Both the position numbers and the translations under genes were made by a program. A DNA stretch of 64,000 bases from Lonicera japonica (lineage: Eukaryota; Streptophyta; Magnoliopsida; Dipsacales; Caprifoliaceae), in the NCBI GenBank assembly GCA_021464415.1, contig CM038465.1, positions 83,176,919 through 83,240,918 of the forward strand. The letters run 5' to 3'. Below the pieces are notes generated by a model. That model ran no database searches. It was not told where the DNA came from and was given only the letters and a program-made list of their open reading frames with translations. Of the stretch, positions 1 through 10,945 are shown piece by piece (positions within the stretch are counted from its first letter, which is position 1; every line of letters begins with the position of its first letter).

Positions 1-317
1 TCCACTGGGGAGTTAACACAAATCCAACAAGCATATGATTTCAGGCCCAGCAAACTCTGAAAAGAGTGAGCGGATGGAAAATTAGACCCCCAGGTGGCCG
101 TGCAAAGACAGTTCTGGCTATGAAGCGTTAATACTAAATCAAACAATGAAAACCCAGATTATGTGGGGGTGTAAAATGACCAATCTAACCAAAAGGGTAA
201 CTTCGGGACACAAAAAGTGTAAAGCATTTTGCTTGATGAGAGGTGATTTTAAGATGTATCAGTATGTGTAATTGTCATGAGATATGCCTTGTCTATAATC
301 AGATTCAAGTAACCCAC
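1..317 (-). other. CAMTA intron 5, left edge
   Basis: This stretch starts with the GT donor after exon 5 (GTGGGT on the minus strand). I translated it in all frames and found no further CAMTA exon; a possible acceptor lies near position 54-60 on the minus strand, but the sequence after it does not read as CAMTA. Exon 6 probably lies outside the window. Confidence 0.5.
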
Positions 318-3300
318 CTCACTTATATCTCTGTAATGAACAAGCACAATGTGCTCATATGCCCTGTCCATGGAAATAGTAAAAGAGAAATAAGAAAATG
401 AACATAACTCATACAAATGAAGAAGAGAAAATGAACCACTAACTACATCAGTCATCAAATTTATTATTCCGTGCATATAGGAAGCCAAGAAGGTCATAAA
501 GTGTATGAACCCTATAAAAAGCCTTAAAATAGAGGAAAGTAATTTTTCCTTTTTCCAAAATAATAATGTGCCACACACTAACAATCTTACTAGTATTGCT
601 GACAGACTTTAAAACATAAAACTTAATCCGCCAAGAGATTTATGCAAACTCACGAATCCAGCATCCAATAGCTACGTCTCTGGAAGTTTGGATTCTGCTC
701 TCCATGTGCGTAATAGCAATTTAAAGCTGTAACATTTCCAACCTAGCCATACAGAAAAGAAATTGGTAAAATGTCTCCCAAGTGGAAACGATTATGCAGA
801 GAAAACTCCATTGAAAACATGGAACAAGACCAAATGCATCAGCATAGTACAGAACAATGTAAGATGACTACAAATAACTAGATAAGGTCCACAGATACAC
901 GATAAAGACATGCTGGAATGAGAATCCTTTAAAAAATTGGTCAAGGTCATGCATAGGATGCATTAAGCAAACTTTTGTATGCATAATTGTATAAAAGTAA
1001 AACATACAGCACAATCTAGTGTTATGATAAGGATCTATTATCATGACTAACATAAATTTCCCGACTTATGATTCTGTTGGAAAATAGTATTTATTCATTT
1101 CTACATCTTGTTAAGGTGTTAGGTGTTAAATACTGTTAGTTATGGGATTTGCATGAGTTATAAGATTTTGTCCCACAGCAGGAATTTCATCATTATGTAG
1201 CTCTTGTTTTATATATAAATATATACTCTGGCTCTCAATTTGAGTAAGCAAAAAGCAATAAAGCCAATTAAAAAATTCTTCTAAAATCAGTAGCACCCAT
1301 TATACATCGTCACTCTTACCAACGAATGTATATAAATGCACATATGTGTATATATTCATAATTATATATAGCAGTTATGATGACTTTTCTCCCCATGGAT
1401 TGCCAACTTCTTTCCTATTATCATTTTTAACCTTAGCTTCTTGTTATAAGTATCTTTACTTGATTTCTTTAACAATTATACATCTTTCACATGCTAAGAG
1501 AACTTATATTTAACATCCAATGTTTTTGGTCCCATTTTTATTCATTAAATCAAAGAAGTGAGCATCCAAAGTGTTCATATCAAACAGGGAACTAACAGAT
1601 TTCCTTTTAATAGAAGTAATTCCTGCTTTACAACAGAGAACGCATCATGTAGTCAAACTTCTCTAGTGAAACCAAGCCTACTACACCACAGTTGAGAGTG
1701 AGTGTTGTAATACAAGCACTTAAGCAAATTCGAGAGGTGTATTTGAGGCGTTTTGCTCGAATGAGGTGAGGCGTAATGAGGCATAAGCCTCAGTTTTTTG
1801 AAAAAAAATATATATAAAAAATTATAAAATAATAAGCCAACACAAAGTTCAACAATAATAATTAATAATATTAAAAGTTCAACAAAAACCAATGTTTTAA
1901 AAGGCAAAGGCGTAAGTCTAGGTGTTTGCTTGACCAAAGGCGAGGCGTAAGCCTTTTGTGCAAAGTATTTGTTAAGATTTGTATATATTTTATTTATAGA
2001 ATGTGTATATTTAGGAGATAATTAGGAAATCCTTATTAGAAGGAAATATCCTTATTTTTAGGGTCTCTCTCTTGTATATATAGATGTACTCCTTTCCTCA
2101 ATAATCAATAACAATTCTTCTCACAATCTCTTGTACTCTTACGTGGTATCAGAATATTGATAATTCTAGCAACATTAAGTCCAGCAATAACGCCAGCATC
2201 CTTTGTAGCCTGCCTTTGGGCATCATTAAAGTATGCAGGAACTGTAACTACAGCATCCTTGATTTTTTTCCCAAGAAATGCTTCAGCAGTTTCCTTCATC
2301 TTAGTAAGGATCATAGCACTGATCTCCTCAGGGCTAAAAACCTTAGTCTCCCCATCCTTAATTTGGACTTGGATATAAGGCTTTCCATCCTTATTCACAA
2401 GTTTGTAAGGAAAAAGCTTCATATCCCTCTGAACTTCCTTGTCCTCAAACTTTCTTCCAATAAGTCTCTTGACATCAAAGATCGTCCTCTGATGATTTAC
2501 TGCTGCCTGATTCTTTGCAGCCTCACCGATCAATCTCTCACCGTCAGTGAAAGCAACCCATGATGGGGTGATACGGTTTCCCTGGTCATTGGCTATGATT
2601 TCAACATGACCGTTCTTGTAGACACCAACACAAGAATAGGTAGTCCCAAGATCAATACCAATGACTGTTCCCAACTTTGAGGCTTCCTCTTTTGCAATGG
2701 AAATTGCTGATAGACAACCGAAGAAGATGATCGCCAGTACGATTAGAGAACCGCTTCGCCTCCATGAGCCACCCATGGCTACAACTTTCTCTCTGTAGCT
2801 AGTTTTGAATGTATTACTTCTCCGTGCAATACTAGTAAGGGCTTGTTTGAAGAAGGTTATATATGGAGATTGGAGAGAATAGCTTTTTCTTATCAAAACG
2901 GAACCCCCAAAAGCAAGGTTGTGATCGCCGACAGTGGTGAACTTCCTTTATGATAACCCTCGTCTTAGATTGTCACTTCTCATAAAAAGTTTTATATTTA
3001 GGTCGACTTTGTCACTTCTCATAAAAAGTTTTATATTTAGGTCGACTTTGTCTTCCCTTTGAATCCCCAGGGAAAGGTCTATTATTTAGGAAGAACGATA
3101 AAAGAGGGATAGAGGTGTACACCGATGCTGATTGAGCTGGCTCGGTTACTGATAGACGGTCTACGTCTGGCTATTGTACATTTCTTTGGGGCAACTTGGT
3201 TACATGGAGAAGCAAGAAGCAAAGTGTTGTCGCTCGAAGCAGTGCAGAAGCTGAGTTTAGATCAATGGCTCAAGGAGTGTGTGAGGTTCTGTGGCTACAA

Positions 3301-6300
3301 AGGGTCTTAGAGGAACTCAAAAGGCCAATAAGTCTTCCGATGAAGCTATACTGCGATAACAAGGCTGCTATCAGTATTGCTCACAATCCGGTCTTACATG
3401 ATAGGACAAAACATGTTGAGATTGATAGGCACTTCATCAAAGAGAAACTAGAACGTGGAATTATATGTACTCCCTTTGTTCCGTCTAATCAACAAATTGC
3501 AGATATTTTGACCAAGGGCCTGTTAAGGCAACCGTTCGAATTTCAAGTGAGCAAGTTGGGCCTAACGGATATCTTCGCACCAACTTGAGGGGGAGTATTG
3601 ATAATTCAGTATTATTTCTTTTATTTATTTATAGTATTTTAGTTGTTGATAGAATCCCACCTTGTTAAGTAGTTTAGGTGAGTTAGGATGTTATTTCCTA
3701 TATAATGTGCCTAGTATTCTTCTTTATTTTTATGGAATAAAATTATGGTTCCCTCTAAATTTACACAGAACATTAATGAAAAAAAAAACCTACTCCAATC
3801 TCGTGTTTGCTGTGTCTTCATTCCAGCAATTACCAAAACCCTAACCGCCAATCACCTAGTAACCAAACCCTAGACGCTGTGTTTCTATCCCAGTGTGTAA
3901 ACCCTAGCCGCTGTGTTTTTATTCCAGTGTGTAAATCCTAGCCGCTGTGTTTCTATTCCAATGTGTAAACACCAGCCGTCGTGAGTCAAAAAAAAAAAAA
4001 ACTATTCACCGAGTTGCTGTTCATCAAGTCATGTTCATTGGTACTGTTCATCGTTACTATTCACCAGCACTGTTCACCGATACTGGTCACTTACTATTCA
4101 CATTTTCAGATCCACTTTTTTTAGATCGTCTCTCTAAGACCTGTGTTTTAGCAAATTTCTGGTCTATTCCCAGCATTAGTTTAATGGTGTTTTGGGTTAT
4201 ACTGCAAGACTTGAATGGGTACTCCAAGCAAAGAATCAATCCTTACGCTTACAGTATCCACCACTAAATACACTGAGATTTTGCAATTCCAAGAGAACCG
4301 AAATCCATCTCTAGTGCTTATGTAAATCAAACTGGTAACCTTATTGCCTGCATCTTTCAATCATCATCTCTTAGATCTTGGGTTCTTGATTCTAGTGCTT
4401 CTAATCATATGTCTGGTAACAAGAATTTGTTCACTTCTATTACTTATTCTGATTCATGGTCTACTGTTACCTTAGACGATGGCACTCAAACAAAAGTTAA
4501 AGGCATTGGACAAACCGTACCCTTGCGTACCTTGTCTTTAAATTCTGTTCTTTTTGTGCCTGAATGTCTTTTCAATTTGATTTTAATTAGCAAATTAACT
4601 CAAACCTTGCCTTATTCCGTTACCTTTATAGCTAATGCGGTACTTGTGCAAGAGTAAAGTACTGGGAAGTTAATTAGAGTAGGACATGAGTACCATGGTC
4701 TATACTACTTCACCCCACCACCAGGCCCTGTAGCCTGTGTTGCTAGTGATCCACCTGCACTTCTTCATCAACGTTTAGGCCATCATAACCTACAAAAACT
4801 ACAAAAGATGGTGCTGAGTATTTCTCGTGTGTCATCTTTAGAGTGTGAGTCTTGTCCGTTAGGAAAATACATTTGTAGTTCTTTTACCATTCGTGTTAAT
4901 AAACAAGCAGATTCACCTTTTCTCTAGTTCATTCTGATGTATGAGGTCCTAGTCGTGTCAAGACAACTTTGAATTTTTAATATTTTGTCACTTTTGTTAA
5001 TGATTTTTCTCGATGCACTTGGTTATTTTTAATGAAAAATCGTTCCAAGCTATTCTCCATCTTTCAAACATTTTGTTCAGAAATTAAAACCTAATTTAGC
5101 ATCACTATTCGTACTTTCCGCAGTGACAATGCACGAGAATATTTTTCTACCCCCTTCCAATCATTTATGACTTCTTAGGGCATACTTCACCAATCTTCTT
5201 ATGCTCATACTCCTCAACAAAATAGAATGGCTGAACAGAAAAATAGACAATAGATTGAAATTGCTCGTACTCTCCTTATTCACAATCATGTTCCACAATG
5301 TTTTTGGGGAGACGCAATCATCACCGCTTACTATTTAATTAATAGAATGCTATCCTCAGTTTTAGAAAATCAGGTACCTCATTCTCTGTTATTCTCCACC
5401 CAGCCTCTCTATCCCGTACACCCTCGTGTCTTTGGCTGCACTTGTTTTGTTCATGACCTCACTCCTGGAAAAAGATAAGTTACATGCCAAATCCCTCAAA
5501 TATATTTTTTTGGGGTATTCTCGCTTACAAAAGGGTTATTGTTGTTTTCCCCCGGACTTTAAACAATACCTCGTTTCCGCAACCGACACCTTATTTGAGA
5601 CAACTCCCTTCTTTTCCCCTTCAGAAAGTGCTACGTGTCCTCTTGATATTAGTGAGTCTCCCATATCAAAAGCTAGTCCTATTCCACAGGTTGTGTGCTC
5701 TCCTGACCCTATGGCTCCTACTGCAAACACGTCACCTCCTTTACCTACCTACCATCGCCGACCTCGACCTATATCTATTGAGAACCCCACCACCAAGCCT
5801 ACCACTGAGATTATATACGAGCCCATCACCTCATCACCGATCTACCGGCCTCATCTCCTACTTCGGTTACGCTTCCGGTTTCGACTCCTGACCTAGATCT
5901 TTCCATTGTCGGAACGCAAAAGTATTCGTTCTACTCGTTACCCTCATCCCATTTATAATTTTGTGAGTTATCATCGTTTATCTTCGCAATATACTGCCTT
6001 TGTATCGTCTTTGTCTCCTATTTCTACACCTAAAAATATAAGAGCCGCTCTTTCTGATCTAGGCTAGCGCCAGGCTATGGTTGATGAGATGTCTACCTTG
6101 CATTCGAGTGGCACATGGAACCTCGTGCCTCTTCCTTCTGGTAAATCAACAGTGGGTTGTCGTTGGATTTATACTATCAAAGTTGGACCTGATGGAAACG
6201 TTGATCGTCTGAAAGCCCGACTAGTTGCGAAAGAGTGTACCTAGATCTATGGGCTTGATTATGGTGATACGTTCTCTCCGGTGGCTAAGATGTCCTCTGT

Positions 6301-9300
6301 TCGTCTATTTCTCTCTATGGCGGCCATTCGTCGCTGGCCCCTTTATCAGTTGAACATCAAGAATGCTTTTCTTCATGGTGAATTACAGGAAGAAGTATAT
6401 ATGGAACAACCTCCTAGGTTTGTTGCTCAGGGGGAGTCTAATCTGGCGTGCCGCCTCCGTCGTTCTTTTTATGGACTAAAGCAGTCCCCTCGGGCTTGGC
6501 TCAGACGCTTTAGTTCGGTTGTTTGTCAGTTTGGTATGACTAGTGTAATCATCATCGTATGATACGCGATACATATCGTCTCGGCAGTAAAACGATACAT
6601 ATCGTTTGTAGTATCGGAAATCTTTATGTATCGCACGATATGTCGAAAATATCAAACGATAATGATGTATCGGAAGACGATTACGTATTGTGCGAGATAT
6701 AATTTTTTCACTTACTTGAGCGAAACGTAGAGCGGTAGATGGTGAGTCCTTCCCCTCTCGTTATTTTCACTGCCTTCATCTTCTCTCTGTGGTGTCGATT
6801 TTATACTCCCTCCCTACCATCTCTCTCCGGTCTTCACACTCTCTAATGGTGCTGTCATACTCTCTCTCTTTAAAAATATAGACGTCTTTTTTTTCCATTG
6901 CCTTTCTTTTTCTTTTATATTATTCTTTTTTTAGTAAAGCTTATTTGGTAAGCTTTGTCCTTAAGGATCACAGCTAGCTTCTACAATGTTTTTTTTCATA
7001 ATATATTTTTTTCTTTCAAGAATTATAAAATATTCACTTATACTTTTGAGCTGAATACTTAAGCAAATGCCAAGTTTAATAGCCAATATATATAAAATTT
7101 AAATTTTTTATTGATATAATATAGAGATACTTGATCTTTTGTAAATAATAAAAATTACATTTGTATGAAGAAAATAATTTCTAATTTACATATAAATCTA
7201 TATATATATATATATATCTTAAATTTGAGTGTATCTTACGATACGATACGATACACGATACGCAATACTATTTTTTTTAAAATCGATACGCTTCCGATAC
7301 ACGATAATGATTACCTTGGATATGACTCGTAGTGAGGCTGATCACTCCGTCTTTTACTCCCATTCATCTTCTGACAGATGCATCTATTTGGTCGTTTATG
7401 TGGACGATATTGTAATTACGGGAAATGATCAAGAGAGCATACAGAAACTTAAGCAGCATTTATTTCACTATTTTCAGACGAAAGATTTAGGAAAATTCAA
7501 ATACTTTCTGGGAATAAAAATTGCTCAATCTTGACAGGGTATCATCATCTCCCAGCGGAAGTATGCCTTAGATATCTTAAAAAAAACTGGCATGACAAAT
7601 TGCAAACCCATATAGACTCCGATGGATCTAAACGTCAAATTTCTACCTAATCAAGGGGAACCATTATCAGACCCTAGTAAGTACCGAAGACTTGTTGGGA
7701 AACCCAGCTACCTCATTGGGAAATAGTTGTTCGTATTTTGAAATACATAAAGAAGGCACCAGGTACAAGCCTTTTGTATGAGAGTAAAGGCCACCCTGAG
7801 ATTGTTGGCTATTCGGATGTTGATTGGGTAGGCTGGCCATATAATAGACATTTGACCAGTGGGTATTGTATCTTCGTTGGAGGAAATCTGGTCTCATGGA
7901 AGAGCAAGAAACAATTAGTTGTTTCCTTGTCCACCACCGAGGCAGAATATCTAGCCATGATAAAAGCCAACTCATATGGATGAAATAGTTACTCCAGGAG
8001 CTGAAATTCACAAAGATTCAACAAATGAAGTTGATATGCGATAACCAAGCAGCTTTCCACATTGCGTCTAATCCGGTCTTTCACGAAAGGACCAAACATA
8101 TCAAGATTGATTGTCACTTTATTAGAGAACAAATTCTTTCAGGAAAGATCGCTACTAGCTACGTGAAATCGAATGATCAACTAGCTAATATCTTTACTAA
8201 GTCTCTCGGTAGACCTCGGGTCAATTATACTTGTAACAAGCTTGGAACATACAACTTGTACGTCCAGCTTGAGGGGAAGTGTTAAGATGTGTATATATTT
8301 TATTTATAGAATGTGTGTATTTATGAGATAATTAGGAAATCCTTATTATAAGAAAATATCCTTATTTTTAAGGTCTCTCTTGTATGTATAGATGTACTCC
8401 TTTCCTCAATAATCAATAACAATTCTTCTCACAATCTCTTGTACTCTCACAGTATTTTTATATTAAAATAAATAAAAAATAATTAATATAAGCATAAAAA
8501 TCGATTTTCTATGTTATTTTACTGTCAAATTTTTTAGTTTAAGGTGTAAAGTCAATGAAAATAACTTGGGGGTGTTCGGTAATTTACTAATATTAAAAAT
8601 TGAAGAAGAGAAGCAACATCATTTAGTTCAATTTTCCTGCTCTCTCCGTCTCTCTTTTGTTCCCTTCTCTTTTTTCGTTCCCCTCTCTCTCTCTCTTCCA
8701 AACACTTTTATAGTTGTATTTGATCAAAGAAAAGTGGAAAACCAATGCTCCATGTTTTTCAAGTCTCACACTCTTTGTAAATCTCTCTCTCTCTGTACAA
8801 ACAGAGGATTGGAGCCAATTTTTTCGATGAGATGTTGATCTCTTCTTCTTCTTCTTCTTTTTTCGGAGGAGACTTCTATTCTTTTAAGGCTCGCTAAAAG
8901 CCTAAAACTAATAATAGAAAATACAAAAAATTGGAAAGTAAAAAAAAAAAAAAAGGTAACAGCACACAGCATATGACTCGTTCGCCTCACCCAACTGACT
9001 CATAAGCCTCAGAAATATCCCTAACTCGTACGCCTTGAGGCATGACTCACCTGCCTCGCCTCGACTCGCGAGTCGACTCGTACAGACCATAATGATAAGT
9101 CGATAATACATGGTAATGTGCTGATGTGAAGAGGAAAAACCTTAAGTCGTTCATGTGCTTCTCCAACAGTTCGCCCATCCTTCTTTCTACGCCACCGATG
9201 ACCATCTTTGCGGAAAAAGCGAAGGACCCTCTTGTTAAACAGAAACAAAGTGCCACCTGTTGAAGCATACACACAGTGAGTTGTGAAGCATCCATAAAAT

Positions 9301-10945
9301 GTACTATAGTCCACAAATGGCGTAGGTTTTCAACAATATGCCCACTATGTTACAGAAAACAGATGGTTACTTGTTGGCTTTTGAGGGGGCTTGTCAGCAA
9401 GTTGTTGATTCTCATAATTCTGCAATATAAAGAGCACCTCTGCTGGTTTCAGCCACCGGGTTTGAGCTTCTCGAACTAGATCGCTAATATTATATCCTGA
9501 AAATTCCGGGAAAATAGCAGCAATGAAACTTTTTAGTTGAGATTTTTGTCTTCTGTAGTGTTGAAAAGCGATAAATCTAAATCATGCCTAATGAACATAA
9601 AAGTTGCAATGTCGAGAATGTTTTAATTTGAAAATTCAAGAACATTAGCAAAAGCCCTTTTCTTGAGGCATGCAGACAAAAAAGCAGCAAGTTTTTTATT
9701 TGTAGCAACAAAATATATTGACCAAGAGACTAGAGACCTTTGCAATTAGCACGGACTAAATTTAACTACATAAGCCAAGATTCAATGAGCGAGGTATCCT
9801 GTCTAACATGTAGTAAGGTGGATGATCAGGAGAGGAGTTGCAAGTTAAGAATCATAGACAAGGCTTGCTACGCTCGCTTACACCTCACAAAAAGCAATTG
9901 CAAGAAAGAGGTAACTTAGAGAAGATTTTATTAGCAAGAAGGTATTGCTTGGCCCTTTGTTCGATTTATTAGCACGCAATAAATCCACTATGTCTTGGGA
10001 TGAGCAAATTGGCATTTCTATTTTCCTCATTGCTTGTTATTCCACCTATGCAGTTCCAACCTCCGATACTAGTAAAGAATTCCAACTTTTTTCAATGGAC
10101 CTCAGGGACCTCCCTAACCAAAGCATTGTTTGATGCTCAAACATGTTACTAACCAGGTCGCGGGCTCTTGTGAGTCAAGTTCCTAGCGATTCATTCATCC
10201 AAATTTACATCTATAGTCCATCACGACTTCTTTTCACATGGAGAAGGGGCTGCAGGTGAGAAAGGGTGCTACAACTTGTCCCACATCAATTGTTCCACAC
10301 CTCTCGAGTTTCGATTAATATACAAGTCCATGTATATGTACAAGCAGGTTCTAAAGTGGACCGTCTGCTTAAGGATCAGGCCTTTAGCGATGGTGTTCAT
10401 TGGGAGTATATAACTATATATTGGCGATAAGCCAATAACATTGCTAAAAGCATGGTCTGCTAGAGGAATATCAGATTCAGAGACAAGTTGCTACTCCAAT
10501 CTAGAAAACAATCTCAACCACTGTCAATTCTCAAATAAATCCTGAGATGTAGAGTTGCTTGTTTAATTTATCTTGTCCATTAAATTCAAATAATCCAGTG
10601 GTAATTTATGTGTGCAACAACGCACAATTTTACCACTGCAACACCGAACAAAAGAAAACACCCTAACGAATGTCCTCAGAATATGTATTCACGGTATGGA
10701 ACAGCTACTCGATTCATAAATTTACAGAATCGAATTCGATCAAAATATACAATACTTTGGATAACTCCAATCATGAAAATTACAGAAAATAAAATGGCTT
10801 GATGCAACAAAGAGATCGACAATAAACCACATCAGAAAGCAAAGGGAATTTGTAATTATCTAAGTTGCAAAAAGGAGAGTAAATTAAAAATGATTTTAGT
10901 GTAGAAAAAAGGGTGAAGAAAACGATTGACCTCACCTGATTGCAT
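318..10945 (-). CDS. CAMTA4: CAMTA4-like calmodulin-binding transcription activator, 5' part (coding exons 1-5)
   Basis: Partial gene read right to left. Coding exons: 10936-10945, 9371-9496, 9141-9256, 654-742 and 318-363; together 387 nt, 129 codons, every junction GT-AG and in phase. The protein starts [10 protein letters not shown] and contains almost the whole CG-1 DNA-binding domain: [16 protein letters not shown], then [34 protein letters not shown], and ends at [12 protein letters not shown]. The start is the first ATG and matches the short MQS beginning of the CAMTA4 branch; CAMTA1-3 and CAMTA5/6 begin differently (family knowledge). CAMTAs are nuclear transcription factors with CG-1, TIG, ankyrin and IQ/calmodulin-binding parts; the later domains must lie left of position 1. 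Intron lengths are 1439, 114, 8398 and 290 nt; intron 3 is inflated by a nested retrotransposon. No stop or frameshift is seen. One exon 5 residue is unusual: S where relatives have P before AYEHIV. Assignment to CAMTA4 rather than another paralogue is from remembered N-terminal sequence. Confidence 0.93.
743..1964. other. CAMTA intron 3, distal part, with degenerate repeats
   Basis: Non-coding. Around 1076-1300 is an LTR-like block (starts TGTTGGAAAAT, holds a TATATATAAATATA box and an AATAAA-like signal) for which I could not find a target-site duplication. At 1740-1960 is a repeat rich in GAGGCGTAAGCC-like words; a similar word set is at 8970-9075 on the other side of the copia element. 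Confidence 0.35.
1970..2143 (+). repeat. 5' LTR of the copia element
   Basis: Begins TGTTAAGATT and ends CTCTTACG, where the usual terminal CA has become CG; the 3' LTR keeps CA. It contains a TATATATAG box near 2077 followed by a conserved CTCCTTTCCTCAATAATC stretch that is identical in both LTRs. Confidence 0.92.
2144..2153 (+). promoter_or_regulatory. Copia primer-binding site (initiator tRNA-Met type)
   Basis: TGGTATCAGA directly after the 5' LTR is the standard plant copia primer-binding sequence, complementary to the 3' end of an initiator tRNA-Met fragment. Host BiP sequence begins only two bases further on. Confidence 0.88.
2156..2776 (-). pseudogene. BIP: Captured 5' part of a BiP (ER-luminal HSP70) gene
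   Basis: The minus strand from ATG at 2776 reads 207 codons of the ER chaperone BiP without a stop: an N-terminal MGGSWRR signal-anchor-like segment (hydrophobic [15 protein letters not shown]), then the HSP70 nucleotide-binding domain with [13 protein letters not shown] (phosphate-binding loop 1), [29 protein letters not shown] and GLNVARIIN. The match ends at 2156; normal BiP continues EPTAAA, but here copia sequence follows at once. The connect and substrate-binding parts are absent, so no working chaperone can be made. About 110-170 bases upstream of the ATG may also be host sequence. No intron interrupts the fragment; whether the parent gene has one in this interval would tell a cDNA capture from a genomic one. 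The reading frame is intact, so capture is recent or the piece is still exchanged. Confidence 0.92.
2971..3048. repeat. Two exact 39-bp tandem copies
   Basis: Two perfect head-to-tail copies (2971-3009 and 3010-3048), each starting TGTCACTTCTCAT and ending GGTCGACTT, at the junction between BiP-derived sequence and the second copia fragment. Confidence 0.93.
3053..3588 (+). pseudogene. RNase H end of a second Ty1/copia element
   Basis: This reads as the C-terminal RNase H part of a copia polyprotein with the catalytic-box remnants TDAD, SSAEAEF and CDNKAA and the usual end [13 protein letters not shown] ... ADILTKGL. It differs in sequence from the RNase H at 7738-8270, so it belongs to another copia family. 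A TGA replaces the W after TDAD near 3134-3136, so the frame is closed. A purine tract (GAGGGGGAG) and an LTR start follow. Confidence 0.85.
3597..3770 (+). repeat. 3' LTR of the second copia fragment
   Basis: Follows the purine tract GAGGGGGAG. It begins TATTGATAATTC (expected TG has become TA) and runs to about TTACACA near 3770. It holds a short TATATAA-type box and an AATAAAAT signal. The right limit is approximate. Confidence 0.6.
3866..3975. repeat. Three tandem ~35-bp units in the copia leader
   Basis: Three imperfect copies of a unit built on CCCTAGCCGCTGTGTTT and TATTCCAGTGTGTAA. Next to it, 4005-4100, is a second small array built on TACTGTTCACCG. Both sit where the gag gene would be expected. 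Confidence 0.75.
4370..8276 (+). pseudogene. Copia pol remnant: protease, integrase, reverse transcriptase, RNase H
   Basis: Fragments in the right order on the plus strand. Protease region near 4378-4650 with [11 protein letters not shown] (DSS where the family has DSG). Integrase near 4770-5460 with the HHCC finger (HQRLGHHNL ... CESCPLGK) and several stops. The reverse transcriptase begins near 6070 ([17 protein letters not shown]), is cut by a DNA transposon at 6542-7320, and resumes with the YVDD box at about 7399-7410. RNase H near 7738-8270 has [14 protein letters not shown] and CDNQAA. Stops and frameshifts occur in every domain. No gag zinc knuckle was found. Confidence 0.9.
6542..7320. 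mobile_element. 779-bp DNA transposon inside the copia reverse transcriptase
   Basis: Flanked by a 7-bp duplication TATGACT (6535-6541 and 7321-7327). The ends are imperfect inverted repeats: left TGTAATCATCATCGTATGAT, right (read inward) GGTAATCATTATCGTGTATC. Both subterminal zones are full of CGATAC/GTATCG words. No coding capacity. The 7-8 bp duplication fits a hAT-like non-autonomous element, but the superfamily is inferred. Confidence 0.82.
8280..8451 (+). repeat. 3' LTR of the copia element
   Basis: Begins TGTTAAGATG, ends TACTCTCACA, follows the purine tract GAGGGGAAG and is followed by the target-site duplication GTATT. It is about 95 % identical to the 5' LTR by eye. Confidence 0.93.
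8457..9140. other. CAMTA intron 3, proximal part
   Basis: Non-coding; CT-rich tracts (CTT repeats near 8840-8860), a run of A at 8941-8954, and GCCTCGCC/GACTCG-rich repeat words at 8970-9075 like those at 1740-1960, so the copia element probably landed inside or beside an older repeat. Confidence 0.45.
9497..10935. other. CAMTA intron 1
   Basis: Between the 10-nt first coding exon and exon 2. No coding sequence or clear transposon terminus was seen; the donor is GTGAGG (minus strand, 10930-10935). Confidence 0.6.

Larger units (their letters stand above)
1970..8451 (+). mobile_element. Ty1/copia LTR retrotransposon, degenerate and composite, in CAMTA intron 3
   Basis: Bounded by two LTRs (1970-2143 and 8280-8451) and by the 5-bp target-site duplication GTATT (1965-1969 and 8452-8456). 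The primer-binding site TGGTATCAGA (2144-2153) follows the left LTR and a purine tract (8268-8279) precedes the right one. The inside is composite: an antisense BiP fragment (2156-2776 plus flank), the 3' end of a second copia element (about 3053-3770), then decayed protease, integrase, reverse transcriptase and RNase H of the outer element (about 4370-8270). A recognisable gag is missing. A DNA transposon of 779 bp splits the reverse transcriptase. The LTRs differ by about nine substitutions and one 2-bp indel by eye, so the insertion is fairly young compared with its many coding lesions, which suggests the element moved as a non-autonomous copy. Confidence 0.92.

Noticed and set aside
249..584. 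111-codon minus-strand frame as an independent gene
   Set aside because: Only its middle is CAMTA exon 5 (318-363); the rest is intron read-through.
1076..1300. Possible solo LTR beginning TGTTGGAAAAT
   Set aside because: No matching target-site duplication at any plausible end; kept only as an LTR-like note.
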